Origin: Achromobacter pestifer
Lineage (GTDB): Bacteria; Pseudomonadota; Gammaproteobacteria; Burkholderiales; Burkholderiaceae_B
DNA length: 64,000 nt
Assembly: GCF_013267355.1 (NCBI RefSeq)
Contig: NZ_CP053985.1
Location: 2,728,001-2,792,000, forward strand
Reading direction: 5' to 3'
Below the pieces are notes generated by a model, which saw only the letters and a list, made by a program, of their open reading frames with translations, was not told the DNA's origin and searched no databases. Both the position numbers and the translations under genes were made by a program. This document shows, in pieces, positions 8,174-17,124 of the stretch; within the stretch, counting starts at the first letter, position 1, and every line of letters begins with the position of its first letter.

Positions 8174-9184
8174 CTAGCGGTTCGTGACCGGATACACGCC
8201 CTGCGGCCGCCACAACAGGATGGCGACCATCAGCGCGATGTTCGAGAACAGGGCGGCCTTGGGCAAGAGGAAGCCGGTGTAGTTGGCCATCAGCCCAACC
8301 AGCAAGGCGCCGATCAGGCAGCCCACGGTCGAGCCCAGGCCGCCGATCATGATGACGATGAAGATCAGCACGTTCACCTGCGCGCCCAGCTGCGGCACCA
8401 CGGATTGCTGGTACATGCCCCACAGCACGCCGCCCAGGCCCGCCAGCATGGAGCCGGCGACGAACACGCCCACGAACAGATGGCGGATGCGGTAGCCCAG
8501 GCTTTCCACCATTTCGCGGTCCTCGACGCCGGCGCGGATCAGGAGCCCCAGCTTGGTGCGGTTGAGCAGCCACAGCATGCCGCCCAGCACCAGCAGACCC
8601 GTCAACAGGGCGACGATGCGGAATTTCTCGATGGCGGCATCGCCCAGCAGGAACGCGCCGCGCAGCGCCTCGGGCAGCGGCAGGGAAATCGTCTGCGGAC
8701 CCCACAGCATCTTGATGATCTCTTCGCCGATGATCATGCCGCCCATGGTGATGAGGATCTGCTTCAGATGCTGGCCATAGACGGGGCGCACGATGACGCG
8801 TTCGAACGCCAGGCCCACGGCGCCTGCGACCAGCATGCCGACGATCATGGCCGGCAACACCGCGCCCAGGTTGATCCACAGGCTGCCGGACTGGGTCCAG
8901 TCGGCCATCGAACCCAGCACGGTCGCGGCCATGTATGCGCCGATGGCGATGAACAGGCCGTGGCCGAAGTTCAGCACGTCCATCAGGCCGAACACCAAGG
9001 TCATGCCGGAGGCCACGATGAAGATGATCATGCCCATGGCCAGCCCCGCCAGGGTCAGGGTGACCCAGGTAGAGAAGGAACCCACCAGGGGCAGGGCCAG
9101 CGCGGCCAGGGCCAGCACCAGCAGGACGGGGCGCAGGTCCGCGCGCACGCGCGGCAGCGGGGTATCGATTTCGAGCGTGCTCAT
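8174..9184 (-). CDS. LIV-type ABC transporter permease (LivH-like)
   Basis: A 336-residue inner-membrane permease of the HAAT family. The hallmark LivH segment SGMTLVFGLMDVLNFGHG and the later MIIGGLGSTVG-like MIGGLGSTVGCLIGALLVG are present. The frame is open to 9769, but the extra part merely shadows the livF ATPase. The ATG at 9184 overlaps the livF stop by 4 nt, indicating translational coupling. It pairs with the LivM-like permease encoded 11 nt downstream to form the channel. Confidence 0.92.
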   Translation of the reverse strand: MSTLEIDTPLPRVRADLRPVLLVLALAALALPLVGSFSTWVTLTLAGLAMGMIIFIVASGMTLVFGLMDVLNFGHGLFIAIGAYMAATVLGSMADWTQSGSLWINLGAVLPAMIVGMLVAGAVGLAFERVIVRPVYGQHLKQILITMGGMIIGEEIIKMLWGPQTISLPLPEALRGAFLLGDAAIEKFRIVALLTGLLVLGGMLWLLNRTKLGLLIRAGVEDREMVESLGYRIRHLFVGVFVAGSMLAGLGGVLWGMYQQSVVPQLGAQVNVLIFIVIMIGGLGSTVGCLIGALLVGLMANYTGFLLPKAALFSNIALMVAILLWRPQGVYPVTNR

Positions 9185-9930
9185 TGGTGGCTTCCCAGCG
9201 ACAGGCCCAGCAGGCGCGTCTGTAGTTCGTCGTCCGTGGCCAGTTCGGCCATGCCGCCGGCGTGGACGACGCGGCCGTTGTCCATCACGGCGACGTGATC
9301 GCCCACGAGGCGCGCGAAGTTGAAGTTCTGCTCGACCAGCAGGATGGTGGTGGACGCCTGCTTCAGTTCGATGAAGGCGTCGATCATGTTCTGGATGATG
9401 GCCGGCGCCAGGCCCTTGCTGGGCTCGTCCACCAACAGCAGGCGGCGCGGCTCGATGATGGCGCGCGCCACGGCCAGCATCTGCTTTTGTCCGCCCGACA
9501 GCTTGCCGGCGGGATGCAGCCAGAACTTCTTCAGCGCCGGAAAGAAACCGAAGATCCATTCCAGCCGCGCCGTGTCCAGCTGGCTGGCGTTTCTGGCCTG
9601 GCGTGCCGCCAGCAGGATGTTTTCCTGCACGGACAGGTCGGCGAAGATGCCCATGTTCTCGGGCACGTAGGCCATGCCCATGCGCGCCATGTCGGGCGGC
9701 GAGGTGCGCGTGCCGGGACCGCCGATGGGCGCGCCGTCGAAGTTCACCTGGCCTTGCGAGGCGCGCCACAATCCCATGATGGTGCGCAGCGTGGTGGTCT
9801 TGCCGGCGCCGTTGCGGCCCAGCAGCATGGTCACGGCCGCCGGCGCGACCGCCAGGTCCACGCCGTGCAGGATGTGGTACGCGCCGATGTGCGTGTGCAC
9901 GTCCTTCAATTCCAGCAGCGCTTGCGTCAT
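9181..9930 (-). CDS. LIV-type ABC transporter ATPase (LivF-like)
   Basis: This 249-residue ATPase powers the importer. Walker A is GRNGAGKTT (about residues 38-46), the ABC signature is LSGGQKQML, and Walker B plus D-loop is LLLVDEPSKGLAP. The FVPENMGIF-like segment AYVPENMGIFADLSV is typical of LivF. It overlaps both neighbours by 4 nt (livG before, livH after). Substrate cannot be read from the ATPase. Confidence 0.93.
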   Translation of the reverse strand: MTQALLELKDVHTHIGAYHILHGVDLAVAPAAVTMLLGRNGAGKTTTLRTIMGLWRASQGQVNFDGAPIGGPGTRTSPPDMARMGMAYVPENMGIFADLSVQENILLAARQARNASQLDTARLEWIFGFFPALKKFWLHPAGKLSGGQKQMLAVARAIIEPRRLLLVDEPSKGLAPAIIQNMIDAFIELKQASTTILLVEQNFNFARLVGDHVAVMDNGRVVHAGGMAELATDDELQTRLLGLSLGSHQ

Positions 9931-10697
9931 GCCGCCTTCTCCGCCGGGCTGACGCCCAGATAGGCCTGCTGCACGATGGGCGAGGCGATCACCGCCGCCG
10001 GGTCGCCGTCGGCCATCAGCTGGCCGTTGTGCAGCACCACAATGCGGTCCGCCAGTTCGCGCACCACGTCCATCTTGTGCTCCACCAGCAGGATTGTTTT
10101 CGTCGGATTGTTCTTGATCTCGCGGATCAGCTCCAGCACGACAGGCACGTCGTCCACGCTCATGCCTGCGGTCGGCTCGTCGAACATGAATACCTGCGGC
10201 TCCAGCGCGATCAGCATGGCGATCTCCAGCTTGCGCTGGTCGCCGTGCGGCAAGTCGGCGGCGGACTGGTCGCGGCGCGCGGACAGGCGGGTGCGTTCCA
10301 GCAGCGCGTCGGCGCGTTCGATCAGGCCGCGGTCGTCGCTCCAGGTGCGCCAGAAACGGATCTGGCGCCAGCCCATGCCTTGCTGACGCGACTGCAGGGC
10401 CAGGCGCACGTTCTCATGCACGCTCAGGCGCGGGAACAGCTGCGTCAGCTGGAAGGCGCGGCCCAGCCCCGCATGCATGCGCGCGGGCGCGGCCAGCGAG
10501 GTCAGGTCGCGCCCGTTCAGGCGCACCGTGCCGGCGCTGGCGCGCAGCTGGCCGGAGATCAGGTTGAAGTAGGTGGTCTTGCCCGCGCCGTTCGGGCCGA
10601 CTATGGCGGTCAGGGTGCCAGGCGCATAGCTGCAGCTGACCTCGTTGACAGCCACGTGTCCGCCGAAACGGATCGTGAGCGATTGGGTTTCCAGCAT
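9927..10697 (-). CDS. LIV-type ABC transporter ATPase (LivG-like)
   Basis: The second nucleotide-binding subunit (256 residues). It carries Walker A GPNGAGKTT, a LivG-type signature LPHGDQRKLE, Walker B VFMFDEPTAGMS and the switch His in LLVEHKMDVV. The longer helical insert between Q-loop and signature (FWRTWSDDRGLIERAD) is usual for LivG. It begins 15 nt after the binding-protein gene and overlaps livF by 4 nt. Confidence 0.93.
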   Translation of the reverse strand: MLETQSLTIRFGGHVAVNEVSCSYAPGTLTAIVGPNGAGKTTYFNLISGQLRASAGTVRLNGRDLTSLAAPARMHAGLGRAFQLTQLFPRLSVHENVRLALQSRQQGMGWRQIRFWRTWSDDRGLIERADALLERTRLSARRDQSAADLPHGDQRKLEIAMLIALEPQVFMFDEPTAGMSVDDVPVVLELIREIKNNPTKTILLVEHKMDVVRELADRIVVLHNGQLMADGDPAAVIASPIVQQAYLGVSPAEKAA

Positions 10698-10712
10698 GTA
10701 TGGACGGTGCGC

Positions 10713-11885
10713 TCAGCGTTTGTTCTGGATCGGCACCGACATCTGGTCCGACGTGATTTCCTTGACCAGGTCCTGCACGGCCCAAGGCACCGACGGATCG
10801 TTCTTGATGCGGAAGTGGTACATGGACTGCATGGCCTGGTGGTCCTCGGGGCGGAAGGTCATCTTGCCCTTGGGCGTATCGAAGCTCATGCCTTCCATGG
10901 CCTTGATCAGCGTGTCGGTGTCGGAATTGCCGTTGGTCTTGGCTAGCGCGGTGGCGATCGCGATTCCGGAGGCCATGCCGCCCGCGGTGAAAAAGTCCGG
11001 CGGCTGGCCGTAGCGCTTCTGGTGCTCCGCCACCAACCAGTCATTGATCGGATTCTTGGGGATGCCGTAGTAGTAATAGGTGGCGCCTTCCATGCCCGCC
11101 AGCGATTTCAGCGGCGTCATGGCGGCCAGCGTGTTGCCGCCGGTGGCGATCTCGATGCCGAAGCGCTTGGGGTCCAGATCGGCGATCTTGAACGGATTGC
11201 CCGCGCCGGCCCACAGGATGAAGATGATCTTGCGGCCCGGCTTGTCCTTCAGCGCATCGAACAGGCGCTGCGCGCCGGCGGTGAAGTCGGTGGCGTTGGC
11301 GGGCAGGTATTCCTCGTGCACGATCTTGGCGTTCTTCAAGGCACCCTTGAACGCCTTCACGCCGTCGCGGCCGAAGGCGTAGTCCTGCGCCAGCATCGCG
11401 ATCGAGGTGCCGGCCTGGTCGAAGGCGACCGCGTTGGCGATGGCGTCCTGCGACGAGTTGCGGCCGGTGCGGAAGATGTACTTGTTCCACTTGTCGCCGG
11501 TGATCGAATCCGCCACGGCAGGCTCGACCAGCAGGATCTTCTCGTATTCCTCGGCGATGGGCAGCATGGCCAACGCGACGCCGGACGAGGTGGGGCCGAC
11601 CGCGATGTCGGCGTTGTCGTCCGCATAGGCCGAGGCCAGCTGGGCGCGCGCCACGTCAGGCTTGCCCTGGTTGTCCTTTTCAATGACGCGGATCTTGCGG
11701 CCGGCGACCGTCATGGTGCCTTGCGTCGCATATTCCAGCCCTAGCATCAGGCCGTTCTGGGTTTGCTTGGCATAGGCCTCCAGGGGGCCGGTCTTGTCGT
11801 AGACGTGGGCCACGACGAAGTCTTTGGCCGCTATGGCGGAATTCATGCAGAGGCCGGCGAGCGCGGCGAGCAGGACGCGTTTCAT
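10713..11885 (-). CDS. LIV-type ABC transporter periplasmic binding protein
   Basis: A 390-residue type I periplasmic binding protein (peripla_BP_6 family) with an N-terminal signal peptide (VLLAALAGLCMNSAIA, cleavage before AKDF). It captures the ligand and hands it to the LivHM channel. The family binds branched-chain amino acids but also amides, urea and aromatic acids, so substrate is not assignable. Being co-transcribed with an alpha/beta hydrolase 12 nt upstream suggests the imported compound may be an ester or amide. Confidence 0.9.
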   Translation of the reverse strand: MKRVLLAALAGLCMNSAIAAKDFVVAHVYDKTGPLEAYAKQTQNGLMLGLEYATQGTMTVAGRKIRVIEKDNQGKPDVARAQLASAYADDNADIAVGPTSSGVALAMLPIAEEYEKILLVEPAVADSITGDKWNKYIFRTGRNSSQDAIANAVAFDQAGTSIAMLAQDYAFGRDGVKAFKGALKNAKIVHEEYLPANATDFTAGAQRLFDALKDKPGRKIIFILWAGAGNPFKIADLDPKRFGIEIATGGNTLAAMTPLKSLAGMEGATYYYYGIPKNPINDWLVAEHQKRYGQPPDFFTAGGMASGIAIATALAKTNGNSDTDTLIKAMEGMSFDTPKGKMTFRPEDHQAMQSMYHFRIKNDPSVPWAVQDLVKEITSDQMSVPIQNKR

Positions 11886-11897
11886 GGGAGTCTCCTG

Positions 11898-12794
11898 TTA
11901 TTGGGGGCGGGCAGCCGCCGTATGGTCCGGCGTGGCAAGGAATAGTCGGATGGCGTCGATTTGCGGGGCCACGTTCAGGGCAGGGGCGTGGCCGCAATCG
12001 GGGAAGTCGATGCGCTGCGCGCGCGGTCCGCGACGGGTCATGGCGTCGGCGACCTCGGGCAGCAGCAGGTCCGAATCGGCGCCGCGCAGCAGCAGCAGCG
12101 GCATGCGCAGCGAGTCATAGCCGCTCCAGCGGTTGTAGTCGGCTGGATGGTTATTGAACTGGCCGACGATGGCCGGGTCGTAGTGCAGGGTGATGCGGCC
12201 ATCCGGCAGCCGGCGCACCGAGGTTTCAGTCATCCGGCGCCATTGCTCGTCGCTTTGCCAGCCGTAGGGCTTGTAGGCGACGCGCAGCCAGGCTTCCAGT
12301 TCCGTGACCGTATCGAAGGCCGGCGGCGCGCCGACGTAGGCCACGATGCGGTCGATGGCGGCCTGCGGCAGTTCGGGGCCGATGTCATTGACGACCAGGT
12401 GCGAGATCCGGTCGCGCAAGGTGGTGGCGGCGGCGTGCATGCCGGTGGCGCCGCCCATGGACGTCCCCACCCAGCGCACGCGGGCCAGCGACAGCCCGTC
12501 CACCAGGGCGCGGGCCAGCGTTGCATAGAAATCCAGCTGGTACTCGGCAGCCGGGTCGGCGCTCCATTGCGACAGGCCGCGACCGATCGCGTCCGGGCAG
12601 ATGATGCGGTAGTCGTCCGCCAGTGCCTGCGCCAGGTCGTCGAAGTCGCGGCCGGTGCGGGCCAGGCCATGCCACATGATGACGGGGGGCGCGTCCGCGG
12701 CGCCCCATTCGGTGTAGTGCAGCTCGCGGCCTGCGCAACGCAGATAGCGCGAAGCCGGCGCGTGGCGGCCGGCCGGTGCGGGCGCTGGTGCCAT
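11898..12794 (-). CDS. Alpha/beta-fold hydrolase
   Basis: A 298-residue alpha/beta hydrolase with a complete apparent catalytic set: the oxyanion region MWHGLARTG, the nucleophile elbow GTSMGG (Ser), an acidic residue in LRGADSDLL, and a C-terminal His in DCGHAPALN. No signal peptide is visible, so it is probably cytoplasmic. It is the first gene of a six-gene minus-strand operon whose other members form a LIV-type importer, and it is divergent from an AraC regulator. It probably hydrolyses the imported compound, but ester, amide or lactone cannot be distinguished. Confidence 0.85.
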   Translation of the reverse strand: MAPAPAPAGRHAPASRYLRCAGRELHYTEWGAADAPPVIMWHGLARTGRDFDDLAQALADDYRIICPDAIGRGLSQWSADPAAEYQLDFYATLARALVDGLSLARVRWVGTSMGGATGMHAAATTLRDRISHLVVNDIGPELPQAAIDRIVAYVGAPPAFDTVTELEAWLRVAYKPYGWQSDEQWRRMTETSVRRLPDGRITLHYDPAIVGQFNNHPADYNRWSGYDSLRMPLLLLRGADSDLLLPEVADAMTRRGPRAQRIDFPDCGHAPALNVAPQIDAIRLFLATPDHTAAARPQ

Positions 12795-12857
12795 GGGTCT
12801 CCTCCCGGGTTGTCCAGGTTGTGTGCTTATCGGGCTGAATATAGACTTGCGCCAAGC

Positions 12858-12872
12858 GCGCCTTCAAGGCGC
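12858..12872. promoter_or_regulatory. 15-bp inverted repeat between the hydrolase operon and the AraC gene
   Basis: GCGCCTT (12858-12864), one central C, then AAGGCGC (12866-12872) form a perfect inverted repeat. It lies near the middle of the 168-bp divergent spacer. It could be an operator, though AraC proteins often prefer direct repeats. The related pair GAATATAGAC (12837-12846) and GAATATGTAGAC (12900-12911) flanks it in direct orientation. Confidence 0.4.
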
Positions 12873-12962
12873 CGGACACCCCGCAGCAGGGTGAGTCAAG
12901 AATATGTAGACGCAGGATCACGAGCGCCCGGTGGCGGCGCCGGCGTCCAAGGAGACCTAGCC

Positions 12963-13922
12963 ATGTCCGATACGGAATTCGCCATTTCGGCCAGCGCTGG
13001 CGCTGACCGGCGCGACGAATGGCGCGCGGCGCTGTCGCACGCGTTCGGTCCGTTCGAGGTACATCGCGGCCGGCCAGACAGTTTCGCCGGACATGTGCGC
13101 TATGTGCGCCGGGGCAGCCTGCAGTTCAACGACCTCCATTACCAGGGGCAGAAGCTGGAGCGCACCGTCGGCAATGTGTCGCGTCTGGACCAGGAGTTCT
13201 ATACCTTCGGCCTGCCGCTGGCCGGACCACTGGCCGTGCAGCAGCAGGGCAGGGAGTTCCAGGTCGAACCCGGTTGCGTCTATCTGATGAACCAGAGCCT
13301 GCCCTACCAGGCCACGGCGCAGGGCGCGGCGGGCTACCGCAGCCTGAGCGTGTCCTTTCCGCGCAGCGCGCTATTGCAGCGCGATTCCCGCGTCGGCGCC
13401 TTCTACAAGCTGCGCGTCGATGACGGTTCGCCGCGAGGCGCCCTGCTGGCCAGCTATATGGACCACCTGTTCAAAGGGGTGGACGGCTGGTCGGACGTCG
13501 AAGCGGCGGAACTCGGCGAGCGCCTGATCGACCTGATCGTGCTGTTCCTGGTGCAATCAGGCCAAGGGCACGCATCGGAGTCGGACAGCAGCGTCACGCT
13601 GGCGCACCGGCAGCGCGTGCTGGCCTACATCCGCCAGCATCTGGCGGATCCGGCGCTGTCGCCGCAGCAGGTGGCGCAGGGCTGCGGCTTGTCGGTGGCC
13701 TATCTGCACCGTATTCTGCGCGCCGGCGGCCTGTCGGTGGAGTCCTTCATCTTCGACCAGCGGCTCGACAAGTGCCGCGAACTGTTGCTGAATCCGCAGC
13801 ATCGCCACCGCAGCATCGCCGAGCTGGCCTATCAGGTGGGTTTCTCGCACCCCTCGCATTTCAGCCGCCTGTTCAAGCGCCGCTTCGGCATGACGCCGCG
13901 CGATTTGCGGGCAAGTTCCTGA
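12963..13922 (+). CDS. AraC-family transcriptional regulator
   Basis: A 319-residue regulator: an N-terminal ligand or dimerisation domain of the AraC-binding-like type, then two helix-turn-helix units in the last 100 residues (LSPQQVAQGCGLSVAYLHRIL and IAELAYQVGFSHPSHFSRLFK, each cited in part). The frame is open far upstream over the antisense strand of the hydrolase, so I take the ATG at 12963 after an AAGGAG. It is divergent from the hydrolase-LIV operon and most likely activates it in response to its substrate. Confidence 0.9.
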   Translation: MSDTEFAISASAGADRRDEWRAALSHAFGPFEVHRGRPDSFAGHVRYVRRGSLQFNDLHYQGQKLERTVGNVSRLDQEFYTFGLPLAGPLAVQQQGREFQVEPGCVYLMNQSLPYQATAQGAAGYRSLSVSFPRSALLQRDSRVGAFYKLRVDDGSPRGALLASYMDHLFKGVDGWSDVEAAELGERLIDLIVLFLVQSGQGHASESDSSVTLAHRQRVLAYIRQHLADPALSPQQVAQGCGLSVAYLHRILRAGGLSVESFIFDQRLDKCRELLLNPQHRHRSIAELAYQVGFSHPSHFSRLFKRRFGMTPRDLRASS

Positions 13923-13968
13923 GCGGCTCTTGTCCGCGGATGGTCCGCCTGGTTGTCGGGCGAGAGGC

Positions 13969-14003
13969 AAAAAAAAAAGCCCCGCAGGATTTCTGCGGGG
14001 CTT
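13969..14003 (-). terminator. Intrinsic terminator (mainly for the aldehyde dehydrogenase gene)
   Basis: An 11-bp stem AAGCCCCGCAG (13977-13987) / CTGCGGGGCTT (13993-14003) with a 5-nt loop. The run of A before it reads as a U tract on the minus strand, so it ends the minus-strand gene. It also sits just beyond the convergent AraC gene. Confidence 0.85.
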
Positions 14004-14018
14004 AGTTTCAATGCCAGG

Positions 14019-15446
14019 TCAGATGTGCGTGATGAACTTCGTGACCAGGTAGCCGTCGAACGTTTCCAGGCCGCCTTCGCTGCCGATGCCGCTGTCCTTG
14101 ATGCCGCCGAAGGGCGTCTCGGCCAGGGCGCTGCCGAAATGGTTGATGTTGACCATGCCGGCTTCCAGGCCGTTGGAGACCTTGGTGGCCGTCTGCAGCG
14201 AGTTCGTGAACACGTAGGACGACAGGCCGAAGGGCAGGCTGTTGGCGCGGCGCAGCACTTCATCGGTATCCGTGAAGCGGACCACCGGCGCAACCGGGCC
14301 GAAGGGCTCTTCGGTCATCAGCATGGAGTTGTCGGGCACATCGGTCACGACCGTGGGGGCGAAGAAGAAGCCCTTGCGGTCCAGCGGGCCGCCGCCGACC
14401 ACGACCTTGCCGCCATGCTTCTTGGCGTCGTCGATGAAGGCGCTCATGGCGGGGACGCGGCGTTCGTGCGCCAGCGGGCCCATGTCGGTGCCGGCTTCCA
14501 GGCCGTCGCCGACCTTGATGTTCTTCAGCACTTCCGAGAAGCGCGCGAGGAACTGCTCATAGGCGCCGTTCTGGACGTAGAAGCGGGTGGGCGATACGCA
14601 GACCTGGCCCGCGTTGCGCACCTTGAACTTGGCCAGCATGGTGGCGGCGCGGTCAATGTCGGCGTCGTCGAACACCAGCACGGGCGAGTGGCCGCCCAGT
14701 TCCATGGTGACGCGCTTCATGTGGGCGCCGGCCAGCGCGGCCAACTGCTTGCCCACCGGCACGGAGCCGGTGAACGACACCTTGCGCACGATGGGCGAAC
14801 GGATCAGGTAGTCCGAGATCTTGGCGGGCTCGCCCCAGACGATGTTCAGGCAACCCTTGGGCAGGCCGGCGTCGTGGAACATGCGGGCGATTGCCATCAC
14901 CGCGCTGGGCGAATCCTCGGGCCCCTTCAGCACCACCGTGCAGCCGGCGCCGAGGGCGGCGGCGATCTTGCGGATGGCCTGGTTGTACGGGAAGTTCCAG
15001 GGCGTGAACGCGGCGCAGACGCCGATGGGCTCGCGCACCACGAATTGGCGCACATCAGGATTGCGCGACGGGACCACGCGGCCGTAGATGCGGCGGCATT
15101 CCTCGGCGTGCCAGTCGGCGTGCTCGGCGCAGGAGGTGACTTCGCCCACGGCTTCGGCCAGCGGCTTGCCCTGGTCCAGCGTCATGTTGCGGCCGATTTC
15201 CTGGGCGCGTTCACGCGACAGCGTCGCGACCTTGCGCAGGATGGCCGAGCGGTCCATGGGAGAGGATTTCTTCCACGACTCGAAGGCGCGCTGGGCGGCG
15301 GCTAGCGCGCGATCCAGATCCGCTTCGGTGGCGTGGGGCAGCTGGCCGAGAACTTCCAGCGTGGCCGGGTTGATGACGTCCTGGGTGCGCCTGCCCTCTC
15401 CGGCGACGAATTCGCCGTCGATATACAGCGCCAACTGTTCATACAT
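14019..15446 (-). CDS. NAD(P)-dependent aldehyde dehydrogenase
   Basis: A 475-residue cytoplasmic member of the aldehyde dehydrogenase superfamily. The fold markers are [10 protein letters not shown], the cofactor region [11 protein letters not shown], the general-base segment TMELGGHSP and the catalytic Cys in [11 protein letters not shown]. The closest general type is succinate-semialdehyde/glycolaldehyde dehydrogenase, but the substrate is uncertain. It stands alone between the AraC regulator and an lpxO-like gene and is monocistronic with its own terminator. Confidence 0.9.
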   Translation of the reverse strand: MYEQLALYIDGEFVAGEGRRTQDVINPATLEVLGQLPHATEADLDRALAAAQRAFESWKKSSPMDRSAILRKVATLSRERAQEIGRNMTLDQGKPLAEAVGEVTSCAEHADWHAEECRRIYGRVVPSRNPDVRQFVVREPIGVCAAFTPWNFPYNQAIRKIAAALGAGCTVVLKGPEDSPSAVMAIARMFHDAGLPKGCLNIVWGEPAKISDYLIRSPIVRKVSFTGSVPVGKQLAALAGAHMKRVTMELGGHSPVLVFDDADIDRAATMLAKFKVRNAGQVCVSPTRFYVQNGAYEQFLARFSEVLKNIKVGDGLEAGTDMGPLAHERRVPAMSAFIDDAKKHGGKVVVGGGPLDRKGFFFAPTVVTDVPDNSMLMTEEPFGPVAPVVRFTDTDEVLRRANSLPFGLSSYVFTNSLQTATKVSNGLEAGMVNINHFGSALAETPFGGIKDSGIGSEGGLETFDGYLVTKFITHI

Positions 15447-15560
15447 GCCTGTCTTCCCTTGCGAAATAGGAGTGGATAGCGATCACTGTCGCCCACGCCA
15501 GTCTAAACCAGCTTGTCCGCGGCGGGGAGGGCCAATGCCCGGCGGCGCATTGGAGCCAAT

Positions 15561-16391
15561 ATGCCGGCGCAAGTCTTGCGTGCCTGCGCCGGCATGGACA
15601 AAATGGTGCATCTTTGGCTGTCTATCCGGCTACTTATTGTGCAACCTGTCGATGCGCGTCCGCCCAGCAAGCCCAGTTTCTACTCGCGCGTCTTTTTCCG
15701 CTTCATAGATTGGTTGCGCAACCGCATCGCCCAGGCCTCGCTGGTCGGTGACCGTCCCATTTTCGACAACGGCCAGTTTCCCTGGGTCGCCGCGCTCGAG
15801 GCCCAAGCGCCCGCCATCCGCGCCGAGTTGGCCGATCTGCTCTCCGAGCGCCAGCATCTGCCTGCCTTCCATGAAATTTCCCCTGACGTCGGCCAGATCA
15901 CCTCGGACGACCAATGGAAGACTTTCGTGTTCATGGGTTACGGCCTGCGCTCCGAACGCAACCTGGCGCGTTGCCCCCAGACCGCCCAGGCGCTGCAGGG
16001 GATCCCGGGCATCCGCACGGCGTTTTTCTCCATCCTGGAGGCTGGCAAGCGCATCCCCCTGCACACAGGCCCGTACAACGGCGTCCTGCGCCTGCATCTG
16101 GGGCTGGTGGTGCCGGAGCCCGCCGCCCAATGCTGGATCGAGGTCGGGGGCGAGCGCTACAGCTGGCGCGAAGGCCGGGCGGTGGTGTTCGACGACCTAT
16201 ATCCGCACCAGGTCCATAACGACACCTCGGGGCTGCGTGCCGTGCTTTTCGTGGACTTCGAGCGTCCCTGCCGCGCTCCTGTAAAATGGCTGAACCGCCT
16301 GGTGCTCATGGCCGCCCCGTTCACGGACGAGATCCGTCGCGGGAAGGCCAATCATGACGCCTGGGAGAAGGGCTACTACCGCCAGAAATAG
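15561..16391 (+). CDS. lpxO: Aspartyl/asparaginyl beta-hydroxylase family protein, LpxO-like
   Basis: A 276-residue Fe(II)/2-oxoglutarate dioxygenase of the LpxO branch, which 2-hydroxylates a secondary acyl chain of lipid A at the inner membrane. The first metal His lies in HTGPYNGVLRLHLGL and the second in LYPHQVHND, with an Arg in the LRLHL strand. A hydrophobic N-terminal segment (LWLSIRLLIV) may anchor it. I choose the ATG at 15561 because GGAG (15552-15555) precedes it by 5 nt. An upstream GTG at 15513 and an ATG at 15594 are alternatives. The LpxO assignment rests on family resemblance. Confidence 0.75.
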   Translation: MPAQVLRACAGMDKMVHLWLSIRLLIVQPVDARPPSKPSFYSRVFFRFIDWLRNRIAQASLVGDRPIFDNGQFPWVAALEAQAPAIRAELADLLSERQHLPAFHEISPDVGQITSDDQWKTFVFMGYGLRSERNLARCPQTAQALQGIPGIRTAFFSILEAGKRIPLHTGPYNGVLRLHLGLVVPEPAAQCWIEVGGERYSWREGRAVVFDDLYPHQVHNDTSGLRAVLFVDFERPCRAPVKWLNRLVLMAAPFTDEIRRGKANHDAWEKGYYRQK

Positions 16392-16462
16392 GGGGGCGGA
16401 TAGCTTCGGTGTCCCCTTCGCGGGGGAAAGCGTCGCTTTTGTGGGTTATCCACACAAAGTGC

Positions 16463-16491
16463 TTGCGCTCAAATATTAACCACGTTAGAAT
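16463..16491 (+). promoter_or_regulatory. Predicted sigma-70 promoter for the rplN (spc) operon
   Basis: TTGCGC (16463-16468) and TAGAAT (16486-16491) have ideal 17-bp spacing, predicting transcription from about 16498. The bases AGTGCTTG around the -35 are the same as in the rplC promoter. A new promoter is needed here because rplN has been separated from rpsQ. Confidence 0.65.
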
Positions 16492-16497
16492 TATCAG

Positions 16498-16744
16498 CTT
16501 TCCCAGATTGTCGATCGAGTTGGCCCGCGCCTATGCAGGTTAGCCCGACGTGTTGGGGGAATACCCGCAGGATTTCAACCCAGGGTCGTTGCGTTGCCAA
16601 CCAGTTGCATGAGTAGGGCGAAAGCTCGAGACATGCCAACACTAAAGCAGGGCGGCAGACCTGACGGGACCAAAACTGGCAGGAATTGCAGTGTTCCCTT
16701 GTTGGGAAAACCGTATTTCCAGTTAAGTTGGAACAGGAAAAATC
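16498..16744 (+). promoter_or_regulatory. Long 5' leader of rplN
   Basis: About 247 nt separate the predicted start from the rplN ATG, with no convincing ORF. The leader contains GTAGGGCGAAAGC (16612-16624), resembling GTAGGGCAAAGGC in the rplC leader (862-874), and small hairpins such as TTCCC/GGGAA near 16693-16708. A leader this long in a ribosomal operon suggests autogenous control, which is inference. The stretch 16392-16462 holds only weak inverted repeats (TCCCC/GGGGA; AAAGCG/CGCTTT). Confidence 0.4.
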
Positions 16745-17113
16745 ATGATCCAAATGCAGACCACGCTGGATGTGGCCGATAACACTGGTGCGCGTCATGT
16801 CATGTGCATTAAGGTGCTCGGTGGCTCCAAGCGCCGTTATGCCGGTATCGGCGACATCATCAAGGTGAGCGTCAAAGATGCGGCTCCGCGCGGACGCGTC
16901 AAGAAAGGCGAAATTTACAATGCCGTGGTGGTTCGTACCGCCAAGGGCGTGCGCCGTAAAGACGGTTCGCTGATTCGTTTCGGTGGCAATGCCGCCGTGT
17001 TGCTCAACGCCAAGCTGGAGCCCATCGGCACCCGCATCTTCGGACCCGTTACGCGTGAACTGCGTACCGAGAAGTTCATGAAGATCGTGTCGTTGGCCCC
17101 GGAAGTGCTGTAA
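16745..17113 (+). CDS. rplN: 50S ribosomal protein L14
   Basis: L14 (122 residues) lies at the subunit interface and binds RsfS. The start [17 protein letters not shown] and the segment [19 protein letters not shown] are diagnostic. Length is standard. Here it opens a transcription unit with its own promoter and long leader instead of following rpsQ directly. Confidence 0.97.
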   Translation: MIQMQTTLDVADNTGARHVMCIKVLGGSKRRYAGIGDIIKVSVKDAAPRGRVKKGEIYNAVVVRTAKGVRRKDGSLIRFGGNAAVLLNAKLEPIGTRIFGPVTRELRTEKFMKIVSLAPEVL

Positions 17114-17124
17114 GGAGCCCTACG

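Noticed and set aside
13953..15305. Plus-strand open frame opposite the aldehyde dehydrogenase
   Set aside because: Gly/Ala/His-rich shadow of a clear aldehyde dehydrogenase; starts inside a terminator.
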